Numbered from the stretch's first letter, positions 13,501 through 24,170 are shown. The stretch is 64,000 nt of DNA from Ascaphus truei (GCA_036426205.1 CM071587.1:310001-374000); one strand, 5' to 3'. The notes: a model not told the origin generated them from the letters alone. A program made the numbers and translations.

Positions 13501-16500
13501 GGGGTGGTGTTTTTAGGGGTTGGTTGCACCATTAAAGATGGCCGATTGATGTGCCCCAGACTTATTTCACCACTAGATGTCACTGTCAGCCGGTCCGTGA
13601 AAATAATCATCATACAATAGGATTCATCCACACCCACCGGTATGAGTGCTTTATGGGCTTTGTAATCATGATAAACAGGTGAGCCTGAGTGACAGGTGAG
13701 AAGGGAGAGGCTACATAGCTTTGTAGTTAAATGCTGAAATGCCATATTAACTCATCATTTCACAAGCTTTCCATAGTTACCAGACGCTGTCATCACTTCT
13801 GTTCACGGTCTCTCCCGACTCATCATAGTAACTCTCGATGCTCAGGTTGCGGTCCGTGTCGTGGGCAGAGTGGAAGTTAGTAATCACTCGACAAGGTAAC
13901 CCCAGCGCTCGGCCAACTGAAGGGAGAGAGGAGTTCAACTTCCCATTTTGTTTTTTGGTTAGATGCATTTAAAGTAAAACAAGGAGAATTAAGATCAATG
14001 AAACCCAAAGGCGTGTCTACAAAAAGGGAAGAGACCATCGTATAAGAAGACCACCAGGGCTCAAAGCAGGGGTGGGCAACTCCGGTCCTCCAGGGCCACG
14101 AGCAGGTCAGGTCTTCAGGATATCCCTGCTTCAGCACAGGTGGTGCAGTCAAAGGCTGAGCCACCTGTGCTGAAGCAGGGATATCCTACGGACCTGCCCT
14201 GCTGGTGGCTCTTGAGGACTGGAGTTGCACATCCATGGTTTAGAGAGAGCTATAGCCACATGGAGAGCAACGCTTAGCTAGAACTTCCCAATCACCTGTG
14301 CAGACAACACCCGCAAAGACCCAGCACTGTCCGTATTTCACCGGCTGCTTCTGCTCAAACCAACTCCTCAGGATTTTGGCGCTGCCCGTCCAGGCGTTTG
14401 GGTTGGTGCCTTCAGAGTATTCTCCAGTCCAGCTCCCCAGCACCACACCGCGATCATCTTTACTGTTTATCTGAGAGCGAGAGAGAGTGAGCGAGAGAGA
14501 GAGAGATGGAAGAGAGAGACACAAGATCGACAGGCATTACAATCTGAAGTTAGATGACAATGTCACGTACCACGGTCGTCCATAAATACTCACAGCCACC
14601 CAAATTACACAGCAAACCACCTGAATTTATGTAAGGTCTTATACCCAAGGAGGCCCTCAATGTGCCGTGCAACAGGCCTGTATCCTGAGAGTCACGCGTC
14701 ACTGTCCAGAGACAGTTGTAAGACCTGGGGTCTGGGAGAGGGGAATTATTTCATTCGCAGGTTAATCAGGAATTCTAAAATATGCAATAACTGTCGACCA
14801 GCACCTATCGGATTGAATCTATCAAAGCACCGCAAACTCCCGAACCGTACACATATCAAATGTAACAAACTCCTTTGTAACCTTTGGGTCAACTATACTA
14901 TCTGCCACCTTTGTACACCTATTCATTGATGCCAGAATACATACTGATCAGTCACACTGCTGCAGGTTGTACATAACTAATAATATATGCCAATTAGTTT
15001 AATTCCTGTGGTGACAAATATCATAATAGGATGCCTAAATTAATAATAATAATAGGAACATGGGGAACTTGTCGGACTACTCTTGAAAGTTTGCAGAGCA
15101 TCACATTACCTCCCCCACAATAACACATTCGTGTTCCTGCCGTCATTCCAGTATAAACAGTTAGAGCGAGTTGTTCCAGAGAATACAAAATCTATTTGTG
15201 GGAGAAGGAGCGGCTGAGTGAGTAAAGACACTGACTGGCGCTGAGTTTCAAGCAGGAGAACCTGGTACAATTCCCGGTGTCGGCTCCTTGTGACCTTGGG
15301 CAAGTCACCCTATCTCCCTGTGCCCCAGGCACCAAAAACATAGATTGTAAGCTCCACGGGGCAGGGACCTGTGCCTGCAAAATGTCTCTGTAAAGTGCTA
15401 CGTAAAACCAGCAGCGCTATACAAGAACATATTATTATTTCCTTAAAGCAGTAATCCATGCTGTTGAATTTCTTTGCGAATTTGAATTTTTTTTAAATAT
15501 AGCATTGAAACAAGGGGTCTCCGGAGCCAGACCCTGGTAATTTCAGCTCCGGGGGCTCCCGGCTTCCGGCGATACTTACCTCCGTAGTAGGTGCCGCTAG
15601 CCGCTCTCAAACTTGCAAGCCCAGCTAGCCAAGCAAAGCGACTACCGGCACTTACTACGGAGGTAAGTATCTCCGGGCGTAGGGGGTCCCCGGAGCTGAA
15701 ATGAATGGGGTTTAGCTCCAGAGACCCCCCTGCTTCATTGCTTTATACTGTATATATTTTTAAAAAAATGTTACACAATTTGCCAGCATGCATTGTTAAT
15801 TTAATCTCTTCATCACCTGGTCCTGCAAATGAGACCATAACTTTCATGACACAAACTCCCAGATCAAGGCAGGATATAAAACCACAGCACTGAACAAAAA
15901 GCATAACCTCCTGGTGGCCATACTCCACACACAATGTTACCTTCTCGTGGCTACATTGTGACAGGTAACACGGTCACTGATTGCTCTTATTGCCTGTTTA
16001 TCAGGAAATACTGTACACGGGAAATTCTCAAGGCCCCAAGTAGTGTGCACACACAGGAGTATGTGGGAAGTGTACTAATACTAGCCTGGGAGGTGGCTCG
16101 GCCTCTGTGTACAGCTGATGGTTGCATGTTCATGTCTGGGTAACTCAACCTTGTGAGACAGAGACACGAGGACCATTACAAGGCAGTCTGAGATTTGGGC
16201 CCTTGGATAACCTTATTATTAAGGCAGCACCACCAGGCCACCAATTTCTACTTTATCTTATTTCCCACTTCCTCTCTGCATCCATTGCAACCAAGTATCC
16301 CTCTTACACACACTGTATATAATATTGGGTTTCTGTATTTCTGCCATGTATAGGGTGACCATATTATTTGTCCTGGCAAAAACCGGGACACATTTCACGC
16401 CGTTGCGAGCGCCGACAGCGCATGTGAAAACGGTGAGCACCAACTGCGCATGCGTGATGAGTGTTTGCTGGTCGCTTATGCGCATGCGTGATCTGCACTT

Positions 16501-18145
16501 GTCAGTCGCGTATGTGCATGAGCAGCCAGCAAGTGCCCATCACGCATGCGCGACCGGTGCCAATAGAAAACCGAGAGAGTGGCCCAAAAAGTCAGGACAC
16601 AGGGCTTAAAACCTGGACTGTCCCGGCTAAAACAGGACGTCTGGTCACCCTAGCCATGTAACATATCAACTATATGTTGGTCCAATAAAAGGTAACATAC
16701 CACCTCCACCCTTGCCCTTCTTTGTTACTACACTATACTTCTTTCCCTCCTTATTATTAACAATTTCCCAGAAGTTCAGCAGCACGAAAACTCGATTGTG
16801 CATCATGGCAGAGATGTGTTGCATTAAATAAGCATGCAGGCGTGTTTACACTAATATTACCCAGCAGGCACCATGGTGAGCATAACTGCACGGGTGCATG
16901 GCTGTTGCTGCTGCTGCTGTATTTAAGTGGTGGTAATTTGGAGTCAAGAAAATCATTTTGCTTGCGCAATTCTTATCTCGATCCTAATTCCCATACTTAG
17001 TATGTGCTGAAATAGTGCCAGCAGAATGACACATAAATTAATAGGGTTTACTAGATACAGTATGTCTATAATTAATAGTACATTTCTCTGTTACTTGTCT
17101 ATAATTAATGTTTACATACACCCAATCAGATAAGCATATTACACTAATATGCCACAGAGACTAAATAATCATTACACACAATCTTTTCTCTTTCCTGTGT
17201 GAGTGACAGTTCCTATATCCCATGTAATGAAGAATGCTACTATTTATGTGTAATTTTATTTCGCAGCACACACTGCACACACTGCCCATGCAGCACACAC
17301 AGCACACACTGCACACACTGCACATGGAGCACACACAGCACACGCTGCACACGCTACCTTTTCTACCAAGCTTTCTCACCCTGTATCCAACACAACCCCA
17401 TCTCACATATATACACTACACCTGTGCCTCTAATCAATGCATAGTAACTCCACTAAAAGACATAAAAGTAACTCTTTGTCTCATTAGGTCTAGTGATAAA
17501 TTTATAAATAAATATATATATATATATATATAGCAACTGTAAATATTCCTGTATATTCATTTGCATGTCTTTCACCATTATCACCCAGCAAACAGCACTT
17601 CCACTGCAGCAAGGGATTCTGGGAAATGACATGCAAATGAGCACACAGTGCCACTTATACAGGAATATTTACAGTTGCTTTATGCTTTACTGTGGAGGGT
17701 TTTAGTCACTTTTTTTTACCCACCATAACCTTAATAGTGGTGGTGATTACCTACTCTTATCTCATTTGAGCAAATGTCAGCAAGCCAACCTCACACTGAT
17801 GATACCCATCAAGGTTGAAACATGTCTGTGAGTTGGTTAACTGACTTTGCATCTCCCAAGTCCTTGCTTAAAAGCTGTGTTTAAAGCAGCATGCATTGGC
17901 TAAGGGTTGCTCATGTAATGTGAGCATTAGATAAAAAGTGGCACTGTGTGCTCATTTGCATGTCATTTCCCAGAATCCCTTGCTGCACTGGAAGTGCTGT
18001 TTGCTGGGTCATAATGGTGAAAGACAGGGTTGCAGACCTGTCTAAGACATGCAAATGAATATACAGGAATATTTACAGTTGCTTTAAGCTTTAATGTAGA
18101 GGGTTTTAGTCACTTTTTTTACCCACCATAACCTTAATAGTGGTG

Positions 18146-18193
<48 letters not shown>

Positions 18194-21100
18194 TTCTCCT
18201 ATTTTTTTTTTTGAGGACTGAACTTTAGCCGCCCTGCTCTGATCTACAACATTTCTCAGTGAACTTTGGGGTTATATCAGAGGACTAAGACCCGTGTTAA
18301 TTTTTATCCATCAGCTCCTTTCTCCAGTAGCTCACTCTCCCACCCCGCCCCTTGTGTGCTCAAACTGTACAGCTCTGAAACTCTGACCATGTCTTCCCCA
18401 CGGGCACTCACTATGGCACTCAGGACTCTGCACACATGTATAGGGTCGTTCCGTCTCCTCACGTCCTCGGATGGGTTACGTCGGAAGCTCAGGGTTGAAT
18501 CCAGGAGGGCAAGGCTAATATTAAGGATGTTGTCTTGAAACTGCAAGAGGAAGAGCAGAAAGAAGTGTGGGATGCAGAGGTCAGTCCATAGGGGAGTCCG
18601 CGGCACTTAGATGTAGGACAATATGAATCCCAACCTTGTTATTGCCAAAGAACCAATTCCGATACTGAAATACACCTTAGAGCCCATTGACGAGTGCAAA
18701 GGTGTTACAGCATCACAAGTTGTCTTGTGGCATAGCACAGTTTAGTACACATACAGTATCCTAATTTGATAATGTTGTACAGTAGCCCCCAATAGAACCA
18801 AACTGGGGGTTAAAACCTTAACAAAATAATGAAATAATTCAAAATACAGACATGATCAGGGATTGTTAAAGATGCGACAGATTATTAATGAGATTAAATG
18901 ATAAAACATATATGGAGGGAAAGTTGGGGTTCCCACCTCCTAATGCAGGGAGCAGAGGATAATTGGTACACCATCTCTGCGTCACTTATAAATAGCCTGT
19001 TCTCTGCATTACAAGAAGCTTCCAGAGCTACAGTATCACTGTTAGAGACGGGATTCCTGGACCGTTTCCCATGACCCGATATTGAGTGCCGCTATGTTTT
19101 GATGCGTGTGCAAGTTGTGTTCCCCATGGGGTTTATGGGGTTTATGGTACTTCTTTACAATGGCACCATGGAGAGATTCACTAACCTTCTAGACGGGTTA
19201 TTGCATTGCAGTTAATGTGGGTTGACGGTGCAATAAGCCGTATCGCACTTTGGGGAATCCCAGTGGAAGAGTTTTCATCACTTTAGTCTCTTTATTTAGT
19301 TACCTGGCCATAGTCCCAGGGTGTGGCTCCTGGATTATACTCTTCTCCCAAGTAGATGAGACCAAATTCTGAAAGCACATATTCTTCTCTCTGTGCCTTG
19401 TCTTCTAAGTAAACAACGTCCCCTGTAATCCAAAAGCAGAGCTGAGTGTTAGCAAAACAACCAGGGCTCCCCCCCCGGGATGACATGCACCCCCACTGAG
19501 CCTGCGGCCAACGACACATCCCCAGAAACTCCACCACTTAAATGCTGCCACCATGTCTATGTTACTAAAAGGAAGATGCTCCTTTGTGATATACTTAACG
19601 TAATCTTAAAATGGGCTAAACAACAAAGTGACAAAGGTTGATGGAAATTACCAGCAAAAATCCAAATGGCATAATTTTCATACAAACCAAATTGACAATA
19701 TCTGTATAATGCGATGTAATTTATGGCTCTTTACCTTGTGTGTAAGTATGGGGGGAAAATTGTCCCTGAAGAAGCTCTGTAGCTGGAGGGAACCGTGCGT
19801 TGGGCACGTGATGATGTCATCAGTCTCCGTTATGGAGCTGTTTTAGTTTAGTGTTCTTATCAGCAATATCAGTGACACAGTCTATATATGTATTTAATTA
19901 AGTACTCTTAGGTATTCTAATAGTGAGGGGAATATACCTGGTCTCTCCCAAGTGCTACTGTAGTCTAATATCGTGCCTTCTTGAGGCTCGTTGTGCTGAT
20001 ACCACACTCAGTGTATATTGTCAACTGACCATAGTACAGGCAGTCCTCGTTTTACAACACTTCGCTTTACAACGAATGGCTTATCCAACGCTATGCAATG
20101 CATACCTATATTCATTTTTACAACGCCAAAATGGCTTATCCAACACTCTTACGATGCTTTGCAACGTTGTTTATGTGTGTGTGTATGTGTGTTTATATAT
20201 ATATATATATACACATTCACATAAACAACGTTGGCAAAGCATCGTAAGAGCGTGTATATATATAAATTATCAAAATATTATATTATACTATATAATATAT
20301 TATTTATTATGTTATATTATATTTATAATACAGTATATACACTATATAATTTATGTGTGTGCTGCATATCTTATTGCCTGCATAAAATATTTTGTGTATT
20401 TTAGCATTAAAAATGCCTTCAGGAACGGAACCTTTCATTTAAACAGTGTTCCTATGGGAAAACGTGTTTCGCTTTACAACGTTTCGCTTTACAACGCCAT
20501 TTTGAGTAACGCATTGTGTTGGGTAACCGAGGACTGCCTGTATATATCAACTCTGTGTTATTGGAGGCCCACTGCAGTGGGTTTCTGTGGCACTTTGTGC
20601 TGTGCTATCCTACTCTACTATAATAAATAATAATATATATATACATACATACTACTGTATTTATATAGAGTGAGGTGTGGGTAATGCTAGATCAATTTGA
20701 TACCCTGTGCATCTACTAGCATTCCCTCCAGGCACTATTGAACTATACACTAAGTATTCTTTATACTGCGGTACAGTGGTTCATTTGTGAGTAGGCAACT
20801 ACCAACTGTGATTTATTAACTAGTTCCTCTCCTATTATTACTATAACCAGATTGACTGTGTTAACTCACTGGCTTTGGTGGGTTACTCCACCTTTGCTGA
20901 TCTGTACCGTTAGTCCCCACCACCATACAACTATCCATGTGTTTGAGTGGTTATATATATGAGGGGATATTTGGTGCACTGTTTAATTTCTTTTTAAACA
21001 CCGTTACATAAACACTCGGTAATATATGTTTTAAGTAATAATAATAACGGTTATATTTTAAATTAGTGCTGTGCATTTAAGTGAATTTTCTTTGGGATAC

Positions 21101-23404
21101 AATCATCTCTGTATTTCTCACTTTACTGATTCACTTTCAGTTCAAAGTTTGCACCCACTTTATAATTATCGGATGCATTTATTTATTTCTTAATTAGTAT
21201 GGTTTAGCTTGATCACTCCCTATCCCCACTCCTCTTTTTTTGTAAGTATTGGGGATGAGTAGTGCATCATGGCAGTATACACGTTTAAAACGCACATACA
21301 CACCTCATGTGAGGGGTTTTAATCAATGACAGGTTTACATACGGTGCACACGGCTGTATTCCAGTTTGCACACACTGTATGTGCACGTTGTTGCGAGTAG
21401 TGCTTAGTCACTTGTGTGTTGTACCTCTGGTCCAAGGGTTAAAGAGCAGGTAGAAGTCCCCGATACGCCTGCTGCCTCCGCTCGTCTGCACCTGAAGATT
21501 ATAACGTCCGACCACCGCATTGGACGGGGTGGTGAAGGTCACAGTCATGGAGTTGGATCCGTTTTCCCCCCTCTTGGCTGCCCAGCTGTTACTTGGCAGA
21601 GCGGAGGAATCTGAGAAGTTATACTCCAGGAGGGTAGAACCTGACAGTGTGACAAAGTGTTATATTTGTGTCAGGCTCACAGTTTGGGATTGTGTAAATT
21701 TCGGTGACAGCTGTACGTGTGTGTGACATTCTGTTTATGTATTTATTTATTACATGTTTTACCAGGAAGTAATACACTGAGAGTTACCTCTCGTTTTCAA
21801 GTATGTCCTGGGCACAGAGTTATGATGACAAATAATACATGGTTACAAATACCGTTACATAAGTGAACAGGGTATACATTATATACAAGACATAGCATGC
21901 ACAGTTAGAGATAATTTATATTATAGATGTATGTAGCAGTTACAGACCAGGTTGACCCCGTTATCAGTGTGTAAGTTTCGTTTGATGAGTAGTACCCCAG
22001 GTGAATTTTTACCTGTACGTCATTTTACCTCCACTTGCTGTTACAAGTTTAACGGTGAACTGCAACTTGTCTCCGGCCGTCACAGATGTGTTGAAGGTCA
22101 GCGTGATGGGGAATTCTTGACCCCGGCGCACAATGAGGTCCCGGCCCAGGTATGAGCTGCAGTTGTGGGCCGTCTTATTGGCGTTCAGTTGGAGATCCGA
22201 GGAAGTGACTTGCAGAGCTGCGACAGAGGAAGGTGTTGTGAAGGATCCTCGGTGTCTGACCGAAGAGGTGACAGCCACCGGGGCGGTTTCATTCCTCTCT
22301 GCCTGAATTACCATCTCACTTCAAGACTGTGGTAGTGTGAACCATAAATCCATTGTCCAAAAATGAGTAGAATAAACAAGTAATGATTTCTTTATTACAA
22401 GCAATTGCAAACAGACCAAATGAGTCTGTCTCCATGGCTTGGTCTGACCCTCCAACACTAAACAGATTGCATATATCTTAGCCACCGGATATATCACACA
22501 ATTGTTATACAGCTAAGCTAATGTAATGCCCATATAAGGACTATGGAAAAATATGATGCCAAACTAAAGAGAAAAACTGCTTTTCACCCACTACTTCTGT
22601 CTAATACCCTGAAGTTGCTACCAGTGACCCTTCTCTCTTGGTACACATTCTAGTATCCCTCACAACAGTATCTCCCTTTCCCCATCCTCCCCAGACATTC
22701 CTTGCAACCTGTTCACAGACGCCGATTAACCCTTTCGTCACCAGGTCAGTCGTGGCATACCATGATGTGTCTCAGAGACCCCCATACCGTAATCCGATTC
22801 TCACAGCCCAATTTCCGCACTTCCGTAAGGACTAACGTGAGACATCTCATGCCATTTGGGGATCTGTAGGAGTGGACCTTGCTGGGAGTGCATGCTAATG
22901 TTTACGCAGATCTGACCGGGGCGAATGTGCATATTATGTTATATATAGAGGAGCTGCTAGGACATGTCTTTAGGCGTCACACTAATCACCCTGAGCAAAG
23001 ATTTACATGAGAGAAAGATGATGCCCAGTAAGAGGTCACACTTAGGAGGATCAAGACCTCACTGGCAAGGATAGGAGAGGCATCACCCCCCCAGAGGTCA
23101 GTGTAACTACAGGAACCATAAACCTGGAGGGGTGTGTAGCCAGCTGCTGCACTGCGAGGGCTTATATATACAAGGTTTGTTTAAAATAAGTATGAGTGAA
23201 TCACTAAAAAATGACTGTATGCTGAATCTCCGTTGCTGATTGGCTGTTATCGTTCTGTTAAAGGGCAGTGTGTACAGACGTAAGCCTAAAGCACTCATTC
23301 GCAACCCAACCCCTGCAGTGCATGAAACGCACTACCCAGCACATAAAGTGTTAACCCGACACCATGTGGACTATGCCACAGGGTCTCTCATACTCACATG
23401 CCAT
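7380..23404 (-). CDS. TGM-A: transglutaminase, 13 coding exons, 683 aa
   Basis: A calcium-dependent protein-glutamine gamma-glutamyltransferase, which forms glutamyl-lysine isopeptide crosslinks between proteins in the cytosol. Coding parts from 5' to 3': 23404-23398, 22217-22029, 21610-21425, 19422-19304, 18540-18412, 14470-14296, 13916-13781, 13231-13128, 11811-11569, 11488-11174, 10218-10061, 9302-9169, 7536-7380. All borders are AG/GT with matching phases and sum to 2052 nt. The layout is N-terminal beta-sandwich (about 1-125), catalytic core with [10 protein letters not shown] (Cys259), NFHCWNE (His317), WDATPQE (Asp340) and oxyanion Trp224, then two beta-barrels. Spacings Cys-His 58 and His-Asp 23 equal those of human TGM2. 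There is no signal peptide. The usual CGP motif after the active site reads LGP (Leu353). The protein is intact, with no stop or frameshift. Which vertebrate TGM number it matches is unresolved; a TGM3/4/5-like member is plausible. Confidence 0.92.
7609..8164. repeat. 42-bp minisatellite in TGM-A intron 12, part 1
   Basis: About 13 diverged copies of GTGATTATAAGTCACGTG followed by TATATGATGCCGTGTGCACATCGG. Most copies keep CACGTG. The unit is a multiple of three, so long false reading frames run through it. The same array resumes at 8992. Confidence 0.9.
8164..8462. mobile_element. Foldback element splitting the minisatellite
   Basis: Two inverted arms of about 130 bp (8164-8293 and 8333-8462) are nearly identical. 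They start AAAGGAAAATGTGGTTGG and end in its complement, with a spacer of about 40 bases. The inner ends carry GCGTTTCG / CGAAACGG. Arms this alike indicate a recent event or a gene-converted hairpin. Confidence 0.8.
8463..8991. other. Unclassified insert continuing the foldback element
   Basis: Sequence between the foldback arms and the resumption of the 42-bp minisatellite. No coding similarity was found. It probably came in with the foldback, since together they form an 827-bp block between two parts of one array. Confidence 0.45.
8992..9160. repeat. 42-bp minisatellite in TGM-A intron 12, part 2
   Basis: Four further copies of the 7609-8164 unit, ending within about eight bases of the donor of TGM-A exon 12. 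Confidence 0.88.
9169..9302 (-). CDS. TGM-A exon 12, second beta-barrel
   Basis: Residues 588-631. [20 protein letters not shown] and [15 protein letters not shown]. Donor AAAGA|GTAAGT. The 5' splice site directly touches the last copy of a 42-bp minisatellite. Confidence 0.9.
9391..9880. repeat. 42-bp minisatellite in TGM-A intron 11
   Basis: About 12 copies of AATAAAACTGAGACCTAGAA followed by CAGAAGCAGGTGTGCGTGAAAG, degrading toward the right to a shorter variant with GGATTGGAAG. Unrelated in sequence to the intron 12 array but with the same period. Confidence 0.88.
10061..10218 (-). CDS. TGM-A exon 11, barrel 1 to barrel 2
   Basis: Residues 535-587. [19 protein letters not shown] and [20 protein letters not shown]. 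The donor CAG|GTCACC is weak at positions +3 to +5, but the border coincides with that of the TGM family and with a phase-0 exon 12. Confidence 0.87.
10512..10638. mobile_element. hAT-like foldback MITE, partial
   Basis: Carries ACTCCAGTCCTCAAGGGCCA, GGATATCCCTGCTTCAGCAC and the inverted arm GAGGACTGGAGTTGGC. Member of the palindromic family also found at 14067, 26246, 45523, 45820, 52868, 55258 and 59886. It lies in TGM-A intron 10. Confidence 0.8.
10669..11022. repeat. 15-bp minisatellite in TGM-A intron 10
   Basis: About 24 copies of GTGTACTAATACTGT that change to GTGTGCTTATACCGC toward the right, showing two subfamilies in one array. Confidence 0.88.
11174..11488 (-). CDS. TGM-A exon 10, first beta-barrel
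   Basis: Residues 430-534. [14 protein letters not shown] continues the SxEER-type helix after the core; then [19 protein letters not shown] and [14 protein letters not shown] form the barrel strands. It is separated from exon 9 by an 80-bp intron, the shortest of the gene. Confidence 0.9.
11569..11811 (-). CDS. TGM-A exon 9, core to barrel linker
   Basis: Residues 349-429. Acceptor CCTGTTAG, then [42 protein letters not shown] and YKYEEG. The Cys normally present in the CGP motif is Leu353. The acceptor was placed 10 bases upstream of a tempting second AG because only it restores the phase and the Gly codon of exon 8. Confidence 0.9.
12149..12377. mobile_element. Tigger-like MITE (TCAACCCCCTTATAA ends)
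   Basis: The left end TCAACCCCCTTATAATGC and the right end GCGCTATTACGTGGTTGA are imperfect inverted repeats. About 85% alike to the copy at 52557-52790, including the central TGTACAATTGTATGCATTGT. It lies in TGM-A intron 8, next to a TA run. Confidence 0.75.
12378..13127. other. Remainder of TGM-A intron 8, nothing recognised
   Basis: A short TATATATG/TGTG run near 12375-12400 and G-rich intron sequence. No repeat family or exon was recognised. Confidence 0.4.
13128..13231 (-). CDS. TGM-A exon 8, catalytic His and Asp
   Basis: Residues 314-348. [15 protein letters not shown] supplies His317 and [15 protein letters not shown] supplies Asp340. At 104 nt it is exactly the length of exon 8 in TGM-B. 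Confidence 0.93.
13781..13916 (-). CDS. TGM-A exon 7, catalytic core
   Basis: Residues 269-313. Contains [20 protein letters not shown] and YYDESGE, ending at DDSV with the Trp codon split TG|G across the intron. SAHD is invariant in active vertebrate TGMs. Confidence 0.92.
14067..14238. mobile_element. hAT-like foldback MITE
   Basis: Starts CAGGGGTGGGCAACTCC. Inverted arms around GGATATCCCTGCTTCAGCAC / GTGCTGAAGCAGGGATATCC, ending GAGGACTGGAGTTGCAC. CAGGGGTGGGCAA ends are of hAT type. It lies in TGM-A intron 6. Confidence 0.82.
14296..14470 (-). CDS. TGM-A exon 6, catalytic cysteine
   Basis: Residues 211-268. [10 protein letters not shown] leads to the transition-state Trp224 (GSW), then [11 protein letters not shown] and [11 protein letters not shown] with the nucleophile Cys259. 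The early Asn/Asp cluster corresponds to the region around calcium site 1 in TGM3. Confidence 0.93.
15201..15440 (+). mobile_element. tRNA-derived SINE
   Basis: The 5' half is tRNA-like, with an A-box-like stretch (GGCTGAGTGAGTAAAG) and a B-box-like GGTACAATTCC at 15264-15274. Then comes GGGCAAGTCACCCTATCTCC and the tail AGATTGTAAGCTCCACGGGG, ending in an ATT run. The same family occurs inverted at 54058-54285, and the tail alone at 58871. Confidence 0.8.
15500..15745. mobile_element. Foldback MITE, unclassified
   Basis: Inverted arms: GGGGTCTCCGGAGCCAG...TTTCAGCTCC...GATACTTACCTCCGTAGTA pairs with TACTACGGAGGTAAGTATC...GGAGCTGAAA...CTCCAGAGACCCC. It lies in TGM-A intron 5. Confidence 0.75.
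16351..16652. mobile_element. hAT MITE with perfect 8-bp target duplication
   Basis: Termini TAGGGTGACCA and TGGTCACCCTA, flanked by identical GCCATGTA at 16343-16350 and 16653-16660. Internal sequence holds several GCGCATGCG-type motifs. The 8-bp duplication and the ends place it in the hAT superfamily. It lies in TGM-A intron 5. Confidence 0.9.
17262..17358. repeat. CAGCACACACTGCACA short tandem repeat
   Basis: Alternating GCACACACTGCACACACTGC and CACACAGCACAC units within TGM-A intron 5. Confidence 0.8.
17534..18145. mobile_element. Foldback element with CTGATGA...GAAAC centre
   Basis: The left arm 17534-17656 (GCAACTGTAAATATTCCTGT...TGGGAAATGACATGCAAATG) is inverted at 17938-18083. The flank TTTTAGTCACTTTTTTT...CCTTAATAGTGGTG occurs directly after both arms. 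The centre has CTGATGA (17796), a small hairpin and GAAAC (17817). A diverged partial copy lies at about 46640-47345. Confidence 0.75.
18149..18192. repeat. (TATACA)n microsatellite
   Basis: Seven uninterrupted TATACA units in TGM-A intron 5, about 220 bases from exon 5 coding sequence. Confidence 0.9.
18412..18540 (-). CDS. TGM-A exon 5, catalytic core
   Basis: Residues 168-210, 43 whole codons, starting [14 protein letters not shown] and ending RVLSAI before GTGAGT. The FED/FQD start and SAM/SAI end are family landmarks. Confidence 0.9.
19304..19422 (-). CDS. TGM-A exon 4, start of catalytic core
   Basis: Residues 128-167. Reads [20 protein letters not shown] and ends PWDYGQ at a phase-0 border. 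This is the classic TGM exon with AxREEYVL. The paralogous exon in TGM-B has the same length, 119 nt. Confidence 0.9.
19763..21250 (+). mobile_element. Dispersed repeat with CTGAAGA-hairpin-GGAACC head (interrupted)
   Basis: The head CCCTGAAGAAGCTCTGTAGC and the tail GGTAATATATGTTTTAAGTA (about 21020) both recur, in the same order, at 39818-40530. This defines one dispersed element family, here interrupted by the MITE at 20035-20542. No coding capacity was seen, and the family could not be named. Confidence 0.5.
20035..20542. mobile_element. Tigger-like MITE (TACAGGCAGTCCTCG ends)
   Basis: Ends TACAGGCAGTCCTCG and CGAGGACTGCCTGTA are perfect inverted repeats. Sub-terminal TTTTACAACG/CGCTTTACAACG is repeated inside both ends. 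TA at the border fits a Tc1/mariner-pogo (Tigger-like) target. An AT-rich central part holds TA runs. A shorter relative lies at 26721-26948. It lies in TGM-A intron 3. Confidence 0.82.
21425..21610 (-). CDS. TGM-A exon 3, end of beta-sandwich
   Basis: Residues 66-127. Contains [23 protein letters not shown] and the hallmark FYLLFNPW that closes the N-terminal domain. Donor AGAG|GTACAA. It is 51 bases shorter than exon 3 of TGM-B, lacking an insertion in the last strands. Confidence 0.9.
21745..21905 (-). mobile_element. Probable LINE 3' tail
   Basis: TTTATTACATGTTTTACCAG...AGAGTTACCTCTCGTTTTCA followed by ATACATGGTTACAAATACCG resembles the tails of CR1/L2-like elements at 51545-51700 and 25370-25530. 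The assignment rests on this similarity only. Confidence 0.35.
22029..22217 (-). CDS. TGM-A exon 2, N-terminal beta-sandwich
   Basis: Residues 3-65. Contains [19 protein letters not shown] and the family motif [15 protein letters not shown]. The acceptor is TCGCAG and the donor G|GTAAAA, phase 1 to phase 1. Confidence 0.9.
22218..23397. other. TGM-A intron 1, nothing recognised
   Basis: An intron of 1180 bases between the start codon exon and exon 2. No repeat family was recognised in it. Confidence 0.5.
23398..23404 (-). CDS. TGM-A exon 1 (start codon)
   Basis: ATGGCAT followed by a strong donor GTGAGT. It encodes Met-Ala plus one base that joins exon 2 to make Ser. A very short first coding exon is typical of vertebrate TGM genes. 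The start was chosen because it is the only ATG before a donor of the right phase and it lies about 75 bases below a TATA box. Confidence 0.8.
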
Positions 23405-23477
23405 GATTTCTGCCTGCCGTGGGGTTTCCGTGCTTCTGACCGCTCTCAGTGAGACCTGCAGTAATTTGCAGGCAGCA

Positions 23478-23483
23478 TTTATA
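23478..23483 (-). promoter_or_regulatory. TATA box of TGM-A
   Basis: TATAAA on the minus strand, within CCCTATAAATG. Start of transcription would fall about 30 bases further, near 23450, leaving a 5' UTR of about 50 bases before the ATG at 23404. Confidence 0.65.
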
Positions 23484-23769
23484 GGGAAGTGGCCTCCCCT
23501 AGCGTTTTAATTACTGTTACTCTTAATGAGTTGGGTGGATCCATTCCACTTTTATTGACTTTAGACTATTCTTTCAGAGCGTCTGAGGAGGTTTCTCACA
23601 CCTGCTGTGGCCAGCAACAGCCTTGCACAAAACAGGGAGTAGGTGATTTTAGAAAGCTGTCAGCTCTTCTTCAGAGCTTCTGGCTCTGGAAGGGTTAACT
23701 GCCAGGGCTTCAATAGAGAGGGTTGGGATTAGTAAATCACAGACATGAGAGCACATTACATGCCGGGCT

Positions 23770-24170
23770 GTTCGCTGTTCTTACAGTAGAAATACAGTAA
23801 CATAGAATCTGATGGCAGATAAGATTCACTTCTGAAAACTTCGGACCCCCGATTTGATCCTTGGCTTTCGTTCCATTTTACGACAGCCTTATGTCTACCC
23901 CAAGCGTGGTTGAATTATGTTGCTGTATTAGCCACGGCCACCTCTGATGGAACCTTATTCCACGAATCCACCGCCCTTTCAGAAAAGAAGTAATTCCTCG
24001 TATTTCCCCTGAGCCTCCCACCCTCCTCCTCCGGCAGGAAACGACCTCCAGTTGTAGCTCTTCTCTCTTTCTCAGCCTAAAGCAGAACTCACATGTTCCC
24101 GGAGAAACTCTGTTCTCTTCCACGGCCGCTCTTCTCTGGAGATTGGTGTCCACGCTTTGTTCTCGTCTTT
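23770..24170 (-). mobile_element. Dispersed repeat, family uncertain
   Basis: Contains CGACAGCCTTATGTCTACCC, ACCGCCCTTTCAGAAAAGAA and TTTCCCCTGAGCCTCCCACC, wording I recognise from an abundant amphibian interspersed repeat. I cannot assign the class. It lies upstream of the TGM-A promoter. Confidence 0.4.

Noticed and set aside
15201..15290. Possible tRNA gene (A-box and B-box-like motifs)
   Set aside because: No cloverleaf with a plausible anticodon arm; it continues into a SINE body and tail found at two other places.
21414..21614. Plus-strand frames over the TGM exons (21414-21614, 11125-11526, 46176-46367)
   Set aside because: Antisense shadows of minus-strand exons; the minus strand carries the family motifs and splice sites.
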